DNA of 64,000 nt from Acidobacteriota bacterium. GTDB lineage: Bacteria; Acidobacteriota; Terriglobia; Acidiferrales; UBA7541. Position numbers and translations under genes: made by a program. The stretch is taken from NCBI GenBank assembly GCA_013286465.1, contig JABDFR010000004.1, positions 1 through 64,000 on the forward strand. The letters run 5' to 3'. The stretch's first letter is position 1; each line of letters starts with the position of its first letter. This document shows positions 9,572 to 19,076 of this stretch, one piece after another. Under the pieces are notes generated by a model. That model ran no database searches and was not told the origin of the DNA. It saw only the letters and a list, made by a program, of their open reading frames with translations.

Positions 9572-10417
9572 ATGCGAACACTCACGTTGACGCTGTTAAT
9601 CGGGGTATGCCTCGCCGGCATTTCTTCGCCTTTGTCTGCGCAGTGCAAGACTGGCGGGGAAGAGCCGGTTGTTGCGGCTAGCCCCAGCCAGCCGGTGGTT
9701 ACGGATTCGCCGGATACGATCGGGACCGGCGTTGGCGAATTGGAATATGGATGGCAGCGAGCTTGGCTGGGAGCCGGGGCGGACGCTAGCGGTTCGGGCA
9801 CGATGTTCAAGATGGGAGTGTTTTGCAATTTCGAGTTCCGCACTTATTTCACCGCGTGGCAGTCGTCGTCTGTGGCGGCGGGGCCGGCGGTGGAAGGTAT
9901 CGGCGATACTTGGTTGACCGGTCAGTACCGATTTCACCGCCAATCGCGTGAACTGCCCGCGCTGGCGGTGCATTACACATTCAAGCAGCCTACTGCCGAT
10001 TCGCAGTTGGGGCTGGGTTCGGGGCAGCGCGATCAGATCGTTGCAATTTCGGCCGGGAAAGATTTCCGGCAGACGTCGTTCAACTTTGAAACAAAGTACA
10101 TTCGATTGGGCCAGCCCGGCGGTGAAGCGGCTTCGCGATATCAGGAGTACTCGTTCAACGCTACTCGCGCGCTAATGCGCAATTTCTCGTTGACTGGGGA
10201 AATTTATAGCGACACGCGGCACAGTGCGGGCGGCCCAGGGTTGGTATCCACTTTGTGGTCAATCGGGTACAGCCCGAACGCGCGGCTGGTCTTTGATACT
10301 GGCATCGATGTCGGGCTGACTCATGGAGCGCCCGACAAACGCTTCTTCGCCGGGGTGTCCTATGCGCTTGGCGACCTCTACAAACCTCTAAGGCATCACC
10401 GCCCGCCGTCCGATTAA
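9572..10417 (+). CDS. Secreted beta-barrel-like protein, tandem paralog of the preceding gene
   Basis: 281 residues, starting at ATG 9572 behind GAGGA (9565-9569). The signal peptide (MRTLTLTLLIGVCLAG...PLSAQC) is directly comparable to the one in the upstream gene. It shares with it the VTDSPD start, YGWQ, FKMG..CNFEFR.YFTAWQS, GIGDTWLTGQYR.HRQS, YTFKQPTADS, GLGSGQRDQIVAISAGKDF and the SYALGDLYK.LRH C-terminus, so duplication is clear. The two are 209 bp apart and in the same direction. Divergence is spread along the whole protein rather than confined to one end. Same inferred role as a predicted outer-membrane barrel, with no substrate evidence. Confidence 0.65.
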   Translation: MRTLTLTLLIGVCLAGISSPLSAQCKTGGEEPVVAASPSQPVVTDSPDTIGTGVGELEYGWQRAWLGAGADASGSGTMFKMGVFCNFEFRTYFTAWQSSSVAAGPAVEGIGDTWLTGQYRFHRQSRELPALAVHYTFKQPTADSQLGLGSGQRDQIVAISAGKDFRQTSFNFETKYIRLGQPGGEAASRYQEYSFNATRALMRNFSLTGEIYSDTRHSAGGPGLVSTLWSIGYSPNARLVFDTGIDVGLTHGAPDKRFFAGVSYALGDLYKPLRHHRPPSD

Positions 10418-10532
10418 GACTCATGAAGATTGCCAGGCTCGCGGATGTGTGTCGCTGTGCCTGAACCAATGGCCGACCGGCGGAGCACCTCGCCCGTGCG
10501 TCGCATCAGATCGTCACGCCTAGGAGGATGAG

Positions 10533-12266
10533 ATGAGCTGGTTTCTAGATAAAAGGATCGGGACCAAATTGATCCTCGGATTCGCCACGGTGCTGGCGCT
10601 GACGGCAGTGCTCGGAGTCGTCGCGATCGCCAAATTGGCCGCGGTCCGAGCGACCACCGTGGACATGGCGGAGAACTGGATGGTTTCGATCAACGCGCTG
10701 AACAACATGCGATTTGCGATGGCCACCGCGCGACGAATGGAATTGCGCATGATCATCGCCAAAACAGCTGAGGAGGATGAGGAGCTTGGCCGTAGCGTGG
10801 ATACTGCGATGGCTGATTTCAAGAAAAACCAGGCAATTTATGTCCCCACTATTACTGGGCCCGAAGAGAGAAAGTTTTACGACGATATCGCCGCGACGTC
10901 GGATGAATTCGCCCGGGGACTCGCGCGTGTAAATGAGTTGCAGGCGCACGGCAAAGCGGCGGAGGCGGACCAGCTATCGATGGGCGCGCAAAAGGAATCG
11001 TTCGATAAAGCGGCTGCCGCGATTCAGAAGGATATTGATTTCAACAGCCAAGGAGCAACTGCGGCGGAAGCACTCAGCGCGCAGATTTACTCGAGCGCGC
11101 GCTGGTGGGTGATGGGACTCCTCGTTGGATGTGTCACTCTCGGATTTGTGCTCGCGACGTGGATCGCGCGAATGATCGCCAGACCGGTTCAGGAGGTCGC
11201 CGAAGTGGCGAAGCGTATTGCCGCGGGGGACCTAACGGGATCGGACCTGCTGATCCACAGCCGCGATGAGATTGGCGAACTTTCGGAGAGCATCAACGCG
11301 ATGCAGCACAGCCTGCGGGATACCATCTCGTCGGTATCTGCGAGCGCGGAACGCATCGCCACTGCGAGCGAGGAATTTTCGGCTACCGCCGCAGAGCAGG
11401 CTGCCGGAGCTGAAACTCAGAAGGATCAAACCCACCAGGTGGCTACGGCGATGCAGGAGATGTCTTCTACCGTGCAGCAGGTTTCTGACAATTCGAATAA
11501 GGCGGCGGAGGCTTCTCGGAACGCGGCGGATACGGCGCGCAAGGGTGGCTCGATCGTCGATGACACGCTTTCGAAGATGCGGGCCATTGCGGATTCCGTC
11601 GGGCAGACCGCGAAGAAGGTGCAGGAGTTGGGCAAGAGTAGCAATCAGATTGGCGAGATTATTGGCGTGATCGACGACATTGCGGACCAGACCAATTTGC
11701 TGGCGTTGAATGCGGCGATTGAGGCGGCGCGAGCCGGTGAACAGGGCCGGGGATTCGCGGTGGTGGCCGATGAAGTGCGGAAATTGGCGGAACGCACGAG
11801 CAAAGCGACCAAAGAAATCACGCAGATGATTCAGAACATTCAGACGGAGACGAAGAGCGCGGTGGAGGCGATGCAGTCGGGGACGAAGCAGGTGGAATTG
11901 GGAGTGGAATCGACGACTAAGGCGGGAAGCTCATTGCAGGAAATCATCACGACTTCGGAGCAAGTGGGAAACATGGTGATGTTGATCGCCACGGCGGCTA
12001 CGGAGCAGGCCAGCGCTACCGACGAGATCAATTCGAACATCGAGCAGATTGCGAAAATCACGCAGGAGACGGCCACGGGCGCGAATGAATCGGCTAAGGC
12101 GGTCCACGAACTCTCGAGCCTAGCCACGGAACTTCATTCCATCGTGAGCAAATTCAAAATCGGCGGCGGCCGCAGCGGGGGACGCCGGGCTGCACCGCAG
12201 GCGCGCCGGGCACGGCCGGAAATAGTGCGCGAGGAGGAACGGGAATATGAATCGATGGAGGCGTAG
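10533..12266 (+). CDS. Methyl-accepting chemotaxis protein 1
   Basis: 577 residues: a first membrane helix (about 10-32), a periplasmic four-helix-bundle sensor (about 33-188), a second helix (about 190-212), a HAMP domain (about 212-265) and a long cytoplasmic coiled-coil signalling domain. The hairpin tip [36 protein letters not shown] is present, with glutamate/glutamine-rich stretches ([22 protein letters not shown]) that would serve as methylation segments. The start is ATG 10533 behind AGGAGG (10522-10527). It is the first gene of the chemosensory cluster and is followed by a paralog. The C-terminus ([12 protein letters not shown]) lacks a NWETF-type CheR-tethering pentapeptide. The ligand is unknown. 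Confidence 0.93.
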   Translation: MSWFLDKRIGTKLILGFATVLALTAVLGVVAIAKLAAVRATTVDMAENWMVSINALNNMRFAMATARRMELRMIIAKTAEEDEELGRSVDTAMADFKKNQAIYVPTITGPEERKFYDDIAATSDEFARGLARVNELQAHGKAAEADQLSMGAQKESFDKAAAAIQKDIDFNSQGATAAEALSAQIYSSARWWVMGLLVGCVTLGFVLATWIARMIARPVQEVAEVAKRIAAGDLTGSDLLIHSRDEIGELSESINAMQHSLRDTISSVSASAERIATASEEFSATAAEQAAGAETQKDQTHQVATAMQEMSSTVQQVSDNSNKAAEASRNAADTARKGGSIVDDTLSKMRAIADSVGQTAKKVQELGKSSNQIGEIIGVIDDIADQTNLLALNAAIEAARAGEQGRGFAVVADEVRKLAERTSKATKEITQMIQNIQTETKSAVEAMQSGTKQVELGVESTTKAGSSLQEIITTSEQVGNMVMLIATAATEQASATDEINSNIEQIAKITQETATGANESAKAVHELSSLATELHSIVSKFKIGGGRSGGRRAAPQARRARPEIVREEEREYESMEA

Positions 12267-12369
12267 GCGCGCGGCACGGATGCCATGGGGCCGGATTGTT
12301 AGGGAGGCGTCCTGGGGCGCTCGGTTGAGCGGTTAGTGGAGAGAGCGGGGTGCGGCGCGGGAAGAGCTT

Positions 12370-14121
12370 ATGAAATTTACAGTGGCCATGAAACTGGCAA
12401 CGGGATTCGCGTCGATCCTCGCGCTGATGATTGTGACCACGATGGTGGTGCGCCAGAAATCGCTGGAAATACGCAGAGTGGAGACGCTGATCTTAACGGT
12501 GACAACTCCGTCGTACCAGCTTTCGACGGCGCTGCAACGGGATTTGAACGTGACGCAGGCGCGAGCGCGCGAAGCCATTCTGTCGGGATCGAACGTGCAG
12601 AGAAGCGACGCTGCGTGGACGCGCTATAACGCAGGGTGGGCCGCCATTGATGACGATCTTGCGCAATTAACCGCCTACTCTCCTAAGTGGGCGATTCGGG
12701 AAAATGCCGGGCGGCTCGAGGAGATCAAAGGAGAGCTGCCGAAGCTGCGCAAGAATCAGGAAACGTTTATGAAGTTGGCGGCAGGCCGCGAGAAAGACGC
12801 GGTGATACGGGCGGGCGATCAGTTTACCGATGTTTGTACGAAAGACAGCCTGGCGATCAAGAAAATCGTGGATGCGATGTCGGGGGCGCAAAAGGATTTG
12901 ATCGATACCTCGTCGGTCAAACTCGAGAACTTGCAGGATTCGCTGCAAAAGTCGCAGACGGAAACGACTATTGCGGCGATATTCGCGGGTTGTCTGGTGG
13001 CATTTTGGGTGAGCCGCATCATTACGTCGGCGACGTCGCGAGTGCTGAAGAGGGCGCGGGCCATTTCGAAAGGCGATTTGTCGGGCGAGCCGCTGGCCAT
13101 CAATACGCGGGATGAATTGGGCGATTTATCCGAGGCCGTGAACGAGATGCAGACGAATTTGCGCCGGATGATTGCCTCGGTATCGACCAGCGCATCGCGG
13201 ATTGCCGCGGCCAGTGAAGAACTTTCTGCGACCTCTGCCGAACAAGCTAGCGGGGCCGAAACACAGAAAAATCAGACACAGCAGGTGGCCACTGCAATGC
13301 TGGAGATGTCGTCGACCGTGCAGGAGGTTTCCGAGAATTCCAATCGGGCGGCGGAAGCTTCGCGAAAGGCAGCGGAGACGGCCACGCGGGGCGGAGTCAT
13401 CGTGGAAGGCACGCTCGCGAAGATGCGCGCGATTGCGGATTCGGTGGGAAAAACGGCGACGGTGATTCAGGAACTTGGAGATTGCAGCAGCCAGATCGAG
13501 AAAATCGTGAGGCTGATCGAAAATATCGCGAATCAGACGAATCTACTGGCGTTTAATGCCGCCATCGAAGCGGCGCGGGCCGGGGAGCAAGGGCGGGGAT
13601 TCGCGATCGTCGCGGGTGAAGTGCGCGCGCTGGCGGACCGGACGACGAAAGCCACGCAGGAAATCGCCGGGACGATCGCCACGATTCAGTCCAAAACGAA
13701 ATATGCGGTGGAGGCCATGCAGACGGGGACCAAACATGTGGAGCTGGGCGTGGAATCTACCGCGCAAGCGGGGGGGGCGCTGCGGGAAATAATTCAGATG
13801 TCGGGGCAGGTGGGCGACATGGTCATGTTGATCGCCACGGCGGCGACTGAGCAGGCCAGCGCGACAGAAGAAATCAATTTGAATATCGAACAAATCGCCA
13901 AGATCACCCAGGAGACCGCTAACGGCGCGAATGAATCGGCCAAAGCGGTCCACGATCTTTCGGCGCTGGCCACGGAACTCGATGCGATGGTGGGCCAGTT
14001 CAAGATTGGCGGCGGCCAGGAAAACGGCCGTGGGACGGGAACGCAATATCGCAACCCGCAGCTCGTTGCCGTGAGCGACGAGCGATCCGAGGAAGAGCTG
14101 GTTGAGGTGAAGGCACTGTGA
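12370..14121 (+). CDS. Methyl-accepting chemotaxis protein 2
   Basis: 583 residues with the same layout as MCP 1: N-terminal helix, helical periplasmic sensor (about 30-195), second helix, HAMP and signalling domain with the [36 protein letters not shown] tip. The sensor half differs strongly from MCP 1, while the signalling halves are near-identical, as expected of receptors sharing one CheA/CheW array but sensing different inputs. The ribosome site is weak (GGGAAGAGCTT before ATG 12370). A run of eight G (13770-13777) lies in the signalling domain at the codons for AGGAL, a possible slippage point. No CheR-tethering pentapeptide at the C-terminus. Confidence 0.92.
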   Translation: MKFTVAMKLATGFASILALMIVTTMVVRQKSLEIRRVETLILTVTTPSYQLSTALQRDLNVTQARAREAILSGSNVQRSDAAWTRYNAGWAAIDDDLAQLTAYSPKWAIRENAGRLEEIKGELPKLRKNQETFMKLAAGREKDAVIRAGDQFTDVCTKDSLAIKKIVDAMSGAQKDLIDTSSVKLENLQDSLQKSQTETTIAAIFAGCLVAFWVSRIITSATSRVLKRARAISKGDLSGEPLAINTRDELGDLSEAVNEMQTNLRRMIASVSTSASRIAAASEELSATSAEQASGAETQKNQTQQVATAMLEMSSTVQEVSENSNRAAEASRKAAETATRGGVIVEGTLAKMRAIADSVGKTATVIQELGDCSSQIEKIVRLIENIANQTNLLAFNAAIEAARAGEQGRGFAIVAGEVRALADRTTKATQEIAGTIATIQSKTKYAVEAMQTGTKHVELGVESTAQAGGALREIIQMSGQVGDMVMLIATAATEQASATEEINLNIEQIAKITQETANGANESAKAVHDLSALATELDAMVGQFKIGGGQENGRGTGTQYRNPQLVAVSDERSEEELVEVKAL

Positions 14122-14251
14122 AAGGAGAGCTTGGCGCGGCACTCAGGCGGGTTGCGGGAAACTGCCGACGAAATCGGAAGCGGAGAGGTAGCTCGTTGGG
14201 TCCCAGAGGTCCTGACGCACGGTCGCGCCGGGGACGCCAAAACCAAAATGT

Positions 14252-14287
14252 AGATTCCTCACCGCTAAAGGGGATTCGGGATGACGG
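14252..14287 (+). repeat. Dispersed repeat, family D copy 1
   Basis: AGATTCCTCACCGCTAAAGG continuing to GATTCGGGATGACGG. A near-identical copy lies at 15156-15190, and a relative with the same outer edges but a different centre lies at 49410-49437. The copies at 14.25 and 15.16 kb flank cheW in the same orientation. Function unknown. The central part can fold on itself. Confidence 0.7.
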
Positions 14288-14381
14288 CGAAGGCGGCAGC
14301 AGCGTTGGCGACGAGCAAGCGCTATAGATCGCGCTCGAGTTCTTACAGTTGCATCACAATTTGAAAAGGAGCTCAGGAATC

Positions 14382-14933
14382 ATGCGTACATCCGAAACAG
14401 AAATCGTCAAGCACGGTCCTCAAACGACGCGTTCGGACGAGTTATTGCAGTTGGTCAGCTTCAACCTTGATAACGAGGAATATGGACTGGAAATTCTGCG
14501 GGTGCAGGAAATTATTCGCATGCAGGGGCTCACGCGGGTGCCGAATTCGCCGGCTTTCGTGGATGGGGTCATCAATTTGCGGGGCAAGGTGATTCCGGTC
14601 ATCGCGCTACGCAAGCGTTTTGGGTTGGCGGCGCACGCGAATGACAAGCAGACGCGCATTGTGGTCACCGAAGTTAGCGGCGCCATCATTGGATTCGTGG
14701 TGGATTCGGTGTCGGAAGTATTGCGCATTCCGGCGAACACCATTGAGCCTGCACCGCGGCTTGGCAACGTGAACCAGGAATTTGTGGCTGGCGTGGCCAA
14801 GCTGGATGGGCGGCTGCTGATTTTGCTGGATGTGGAGCGGGTGATGACTGAGGAAGAGAACTCGGCGCTGGCTTCGCCGCAGGAACTGCTGCCGAGCGCG
14901 GTGGCCGAGGAAGGCGTGCTGGTGCACGCATAA
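14382..14933 (+). CDS. cheW: CheW coupling protein
   Basis: 183-residue scaffold that links receptors to CheA. The CheW fold is recognisable from LVSFNLDNEEYGLEILRVQEIIR, the PNSPAFVDGVINLRGKVIPVIALRKRFGL strand-turn region and the LDGRLLILLDVERVM C-terminal strand. The ATG at 14382 is preceded by AAGGAG and AGGAAT and is preferred to an in-frame upstream start that lacks a site. It lies 260 bp after MCP 2 and 500 bp before cheA, and both gaps contain dispersed repeats. The cluster is therefore less compact here than from cheA to cheX. Confidence 0.93.
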   Translation: MRTSETEIVKHGPQTTRSDELLQLVSFNLDNEEYGLEILRVQEIIRMQGLTRVPNSPAFVDGVINLRGKVIPVIALRKRFGLAAHANDKQTRIVVTEVSGAIIGFVVDSVSEVLRIPANTIEPAPRLGNVNQEFVAGVAKLDGRLLILLDVERVMTEEENSALASPQELLPSAVAEEGVLVHA

Positions 14934-15060
14934 AATTCGTTTTCAGTGCAAAGATTTTGAGGCCACTTTAGACCGCCGGAAACACACCCTTAGCGGCTAA
15001 TGACGTTGCGGAAAAAGTCCAGCTGCAAGCCGTGTGCGGACAAAAGGAAAAGCACAGGAG

Positions 15061-15154
15061 ATTTCAAATTTCAAATTTCAGATTGAAGAAACGGCAAATT
15101 CCAATCGAAACGCCAACGCGAACGCAAATACCAACGCAAATACCAACGCGAACG
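15061..15154 (+). repeat. Short tandem repeats in the cheW-cheA gap
   Basis: Two simple arrays sit side by side. ATTTCAA is repeated about three times (15061-15081). Then an AACGC-based array runs at about 15113-15154, with AACGCAAATACC repeated twice and flanked by 6-base AACGCG/AACGCA units. The gap from 14934 to 15434 otherwise holds a family D copy, a family A palindrome and no convincing gene. A 61-codon frame crosses the array but encodes only low-complexity Asn/Ala and repeat-derived residues. Confidence 0.75.
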
Positions 15155-15155
15155 C

Positions 15156-15190
15156 AGATCCCTCACCCCTAAAGGGGATTCGGGATGACC
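15156..15190 (+). repeat. Dispersed repeat, family D copy 2
   Basis: AGATCCCTCACCCCTAAAGG continuing to GATTCGGGATGACCG, matching the 14252 copy at nearly every base and in the same orientation. It abuts the AACGC tandem array. Confidence 0.7.
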
Positions 15191-15245
15191 GCCGTGAGGT
15201 CTTTTTCCGTGGCCTGTAAAGCCGAATGTAGTCTGCGATGCTTTC

Positions 15246-15265
15246 GGCACGACTGAAGTCGTGCC
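15246..15265 (+). repeat. Dispersed palindrome, family A copy 2
   Basis: Exact copy of the 20-base palindrome at 8349, in the same orientation and with the same CTGAC edge. Confidence 0.85.
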
Positions 15266-15434
15266 CTGACTAAGCTTTCGAGTGTTCACACCGTGGCGTT
15301 GGCCGAGGTTTGATGTCGCGGGCCACGTTTCAGACTGGCACTTCTTTTTTCTTCGAATTCCGCAGCAGAGTAATCCGAATTGGCCGATAGATACCACGGG
15401 GGAATTGTCGGCATTACTTCGGCGAAAGCCTGCG

Positions 15435-17213
15435 ATGAGCCAGCAAATCGAACAAGACGCCGAACTGCTGCAGGATTACCTCACGGAATGCGAGGAGATC
15501 TTGCAGCAACTGGATCAGGATCTCGTCGCCATTGAATCGACTCCGGATGATGCGGAGATGCTGAACCGCATTTTCCGTGCGTTTCACACGATTAAAGGCA
15601 CTTCGGGCTTCCTGGGTTTCAATCACATCGTTGAACTCACGCATCATGCGGAAGACGTACTGAACATTCTCCGCAAGGGCGAGCGCAAGGTGACTCGGCA
15701 GGTGATGAATGTCCTGCTGGCGGCGCTCGATCAGCTTCGCCAGATGATCGGCGATGTGCGCGGGGGCTCTTCTCGCGAATATAAAATCGAAGGGCTGGTC
15801 CTGGATCTGCAAGGTTTGCTGCAAGCGGACGCGAGCGTTCCCGCCGCACAAGCTGCCACGCCGGCATCAACGAACTCGTCAACTTCGAAAGAAATCGCTT
15901 CGAGCGAATCGCGCGCTGCGGGCGAGGATTTGCAGACGATCGAACGTGGCCAACAAGCGCATCAAAAAGAACTGCCGGCAAAAGGCGGATCGTCGGCCGT
16001 CGAAGCTACGCGCACCATTCGCGTGGATGTTGGCAAGCTGGATGAACTGATTAATCTGGTCGGCGAGCTGGTGCTGGAACGCAACCGCTTGCTGCATCTC
16101 AGCCGCGGTTTTTCGGAACGGCAGTTGTCTGACGATCGATTCGAATCTTCGCTGCTGCAAGCCGCGGCGCGCCTGAGTTTTATCACCGACGAACTGCAAA
16201 CCGCTGGACTGCGCACGCGCATGATTCCCGTGGAAGCGATCTTCCGTCGGTTCCCGCGCATGGTACGCGATCTGGCCGGAGCGCTCGGCAAGGAAGTCGA
16301 TTTGGTGATTCAGGGCGAGGACACGGAACTGGACAAAACCGTGGCGGAGCAAATCGTCGATCCGCTGGTGCATTTACTGCGTAATTCCTTGGATCACGGC
16401 ATTGAGATGCCTACGGTTCGCGTCGAGCGGGGCAAACCGGCTCGCGGGACGCTGCGCGTGGAGGCGCGGCAAGAAGGCGACAACATCGTCATCGAAATTG
16501 AAGATGACGGCGCGGGGATGGATCACACCCGCATCGCGAAGAAGGCGATCGAGAAGGGGCTGATTTCGCAGGAGCAGTTGGCGGCGATGAGTTCTCGCGA
16601 AGTGCTGGACTTGATTTTTCTTCCGGGCTTTAGCCTCGCGGAAAAAGTGAGCGATGTGTCCGGGCGCGGCGTGGGAATGGACGTGGTGCGCTCGAATATG
16701 AAGAAATTGAACGGCGCAGTCGAGATTGACAGCGAGCTGGGCAAGGGTTCCTGCATTCGTCTGCGGCTGCCGCTTACTTTGGCGATTCTTCCCGTGCTGC
16801 TGGTTTCCGCCGGGGTGGAAACTTACGCGCTTCCACTGCGCTCGGTGGTCGAAACGATTCGCATTCGAGCCTCGGAAATTCACCGCGCGAACGGGACCGA
16901 TATGCTGCGTCTGCGGGACCGCATGATTCCAGTCTGCTGGCTGCATCAAGCGATCGGCTTGCCGACGAAGGCGCGATCGCCCGAGACTCTGCTGCGCGTC
17001 GTGGTGCTCACCGCCGGGCAGCGCAGGGTCGGCTTGGTCGTTGACCAGTTGGTGGGCCAAGAAGAAACGGTCATTAAATCCGTGAGTTCGCACCTGCGGA
17101 ATGTTCCTGGTCTGGCTGGGGCGACGATCAGCGGGGATGGCGAAGTGCGGCTGATTCTCGATCCCGCGGGACTTCTTAGTCATATTGAAGAAAGCCTAAG
17201 CGTACGGAGCTGA
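15435..17213 (+). CDS. cheA: CheA sensor histidine kinase without P2 domain
   Basis: 592-residue chemosensory kinase. The HPt domain (about 1-110) carries the phosphorylated histidine H51 in AFHTIKGTSGF. A low-complexity Ala/Ser/Glu linker (about 130-190) stands where a CheY-binding P2 domain would be. Next come the P3 dimerisation helices (TIRVDVGKLDELINLVGELVLERNRLL), a HATPase with LLRNSLDHGIE (N box) and DDGAGMD, FLPGFSLAEKVSDVSGRGVGMDVV (G boxes), and a C-terminal CheW-like domain (about 455-590). There is no receiver domain. ATG 15435 (MSQQIEQ) starts the HPt domain directly. An in-frame start 51 codons upstream would add non-conserved residues. cheR follows after 5 bp. Confidence 0.93.
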   Translation: MSQQIEQDAELLQDYLTECEEILQQLDQDLVAIESTPDDAEMLNRIFRAFHTIKGTSGFLGFNHIVELTHHAEDVLNILRKGERKVTRQVMNVLLAALDQLRQMIGDVRGGSSREYKIEGLVLDLQGLLQADASVPAAQAATPASTNSSTSKEIASSESRAAGEDLQTIERGQQAHQKELPAKGGSSAVEATRTIRVDVGKLDELINLVGELVLERNRLLHLSRGFSERQLSDDRFESSLLQAAARLSFITDELQTAGLRTRMIPVEAIFRRFPRMVRDLAGALGKEVDLVIQGEDTELDKTVAEQIVDPLVHLLRNSLDHGIEMPTVRVERGKPARGTLRVEARQEGDNIVIEIEDDGAGMDHTRIAKKAIEKGLISQEQLAAMSSREVLDLIFLPGFSLAEKVSDVSGRGVGMDVVRSNMKKLNGAVEIDSELGKGSCIRLRLPLTLAILPVLLVSAGVETYALPLRSVVETIRIRASEIHRANGTDMLRLRDRMIPVCWLHQAIGLPTKARSPETLLRVVVLTAGQRRVGLVVDQLVGQEETVIKSVSSHLRNVPGLAGATISGDGEVRLILDPAGLLSHIEESLSVRS

Positions 17214-17218
17214 ATCGC

Positions 17219-18127
17219 ATGCCTATTGAAAAACTAGCGGCTCCGATGCCAGATACGCACGAGGAAGACCTGAAGGATCCCGCCCTGGCGAAGATTCGCG
17301 ACTTGATTTACCGCATGTCGGGAATCTTTCAGACCGATAACAAGTTTTATCTGCTGGCGAACCGCTGCCAGCGGCGCATGGCCGCGCTCAAATCGGGCAC
17401 GTTTGGGGACTATCTTGAGTATCTCACCACGCGTCCCAATCGCGATGCCGAGATGCGCGCGCTGCTCAACGAAATCACCATCGGTGAGACCTGCTTTTTC
17501 CGGAACCAGCCGCAACTGGACGCGGTCCTCAAAGTCATCCTTCCCAAACTGACGGCGATGAAGTCCAAGCAATCGTTCAAGAAAATTCGCGTGTGGAGCG
17601 CGGGGTGTTCGACGGGCGAAGAGCCTTACACGCTCTCGATCCTTTTTCTGGACCAGCTGGCGTACAAACTCAAAGGCTGGTCCGCGGAAATTGTGGCCAC
17701 CGATCTGAACGATAATTCGCTGGTGAAATGCCGCGAAGGCAATTATTCCGACTATGCCTTGCGCAACACCACTCGCGATTGGCGCGATAAATACTTCGAG
17801 CCGGTCGACCAGCTTTTCCGGGTGAAAGAGGAAGTGCGCGCGCTGGTGAAATTCGAGCGCTTGAATCTTCAGGATCAGGCCAAGATTTTATTTATGAAGG
17901 GCTTCGACATTATTTTCTGCTGCAACGTGCTGATCTACTTCGATGGCACTTCGAAGCGCAGGACCGTCGAGCATTTCTATAATGCTTTGCTGCCGGGCGG
18001 ATATTTCTTTCTGGGGCACTCGGAATCGCTGTATGGCATCAACGACCGCCTGCGCTTGGTGCATTTTCCCAATGCCACGTCGTACTACAAGCCGATTCCG
18101 GGCGAGCCTGCGGGAGAAGCGCAATGA
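17219..18127 (+). CDS. cheR: CheR chemotaxis methyltransferase
   Basis: 302-residue S-adenosylmethionine-dependent enzyme that methylates receptor glutamates. The N-terminal all-helical domain (about 20-100) precedes a Rossmann-like methyltransferase domain with the SAM-binding loop VWSAGCSTGEEPYTL, the IVATDLNDNSL acidic strand and DIIFCCNVLIYFD. The start ATG 17219 lies 5 bp after cheA, and the stop overlaps the start of the HDOD gene (ATGA). No cheB methylesterase gene is present in the window, so receptor demethylation must be encoded elsewhere or be absent. Confidence 0.93.
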   Translation: MPIEKLAAPMPDTHEEDLKDPALAKIRDLIYRMSGIFQTDNKFYLLANRCQRRMAALKSGTFGDYLEYLTTRPNRDAEMRALLNEITIGETCFFRNQPQLDAVLKVILPKLTAMKSKQSFKKIRVWSAGCSTGEEPYTLSILFLDQLAYKLKGWSAEIVATDLNDNSLVKCREGNYSDYALRNTTRDWRDKYFEPVDQLFRVKEEVRALVKFERLNLQDQAKILFMKGFDIIFCCNVLIYFDGTSKRRTVEHFYNALLPGGYFFLGHSESLYGINDRLRLVHFPNATSYYKPIPGEPAGEAQ

Positions 18128-19029
18128 ATACAGCGACGAGCGAACTCCTGAACCGCAAAGTGGGCGAACTCCATAACTTGCCCGCGATGCCGGCGGTGCT
18201 GCGATCGCTCAGTGAATGCTTGAGCCAGGACGCCGAAATGGTGAGCATCGATAAAGTGGTGGACCTGATTTCGTATGACAAATCGCTGGCCGGGCAATGC
18301 TTGCGGATGGCGAACTCCGCGCTGTTTCAACGGAAGTCCAATATTGCGTCGATTCGCGAGGCGGTGGTCGCGTTGGGGATCCGAAATATACGCGATCTGG
18401 TTTATTCCGTCAGTCTGCCGAAGCTTTTCGCGGGCACCAAGCACGGCATGGCTCCCGTTACGTTCTGGCGGCACGCGCTGGGCACCGCGCTGATCAGCCA
18501 GCATTTCGCCTACCGGCTGGGCATCAAGCCTCAGGAGAGATTTTATTTGGCCGGGCTGCTGCACGACATCGGAATTCTGGTGAATGCCCTGCTATTTCCG
18601 AAAGAGTTCGGAGAAATTTTGGAGGCTGCCAGGGAATCGCAAACGCCGCTTTGCGAAGTGGAGCAGCGCGTGCTTGGGTTTACGCATTGCGAAAGCGGGC
18701 GAATTCTAGCCGATATTTGGAAGTTGCCGGAGGACGTGTGCAGCGCGATCGAGTTTCATCATCAACTGCCGAACGAGGAGCACGACCCCGAAACCGTCGC
18801 AGTGGTCTACCTGGCCGATCTGCTGTGCCGGTTGCGAGGGCTCGGTTACGGGTACTACGAAGCGCGGGGATTCGATTTGGCGTCGGAGCCATCGTGGCAA
18901 TTGCTGGCGGCAAAATACCCGGCGGCACTGCGGCTGGATATGGCGCGATTTACCTTTGAGCTGGACGGCTTCGCCGTGGAGGTCGAGGCGTTGGTCGATT
19001 CCATTTTTTCCACGGAGCGGCACTCATGA
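18124..19029 (+). CDS. HDOD-domain signalling protein
   Basis: 301 residues with an HDOD domain, a catalytically altered relative of HD phosphohydrolases often found in signal-transduction operons. Visible are the LPAMPAVLRSL opening, the SYDKSLAGQCLRMANSALF core, WRHALGTALISQHFA and the LAGLLHDIGILVN motif. No GGDEF, EAL or receiver domain is attached. It overlaps cheR by four bases and precedes cheY by 47 bp, which argues for a role in this signalling pathway. Its biochemical activity cannot be stated from sequence. Confidence 0.88.
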   Translation: MNTATSELLNRKVGELHNLPAMPAVLRSLSECLSQDAEMVSIDKVVDLISYDKSLAGQCLRMANSALFQRKSNIASIREAVVALGIRNIRDLVYSVSLPKLFAGTKHGMAPVTFWRHALGTALISQHFAYRLGIKPQERFYLAGLLHDIGILVNALLFPKEFGEILEAARESQTPLCEVEQRVLGFTHCESGRILADIWKLPEDVCSAIEFHHQLPNEEHDPETVAVVYLADLLCRLRGLGYGYYEARGFDLASEPSWQLLAAKYPAALRLDMARFTFELDGFAVEVEALVDSIFSTERHS

Positions 19030-19076
19030 GTGCGCTCCGCGCCCAGGGCCATCTCAAGTGATTCTAGGAGAGAGTC

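Noticed and set aside
15034-15219. 61-codon frame over the AACGC tandem array
   Set aside because: Encodes only repeat-derived Asn/Ala and sequence of the dispersed repeat, with no ribosome site.
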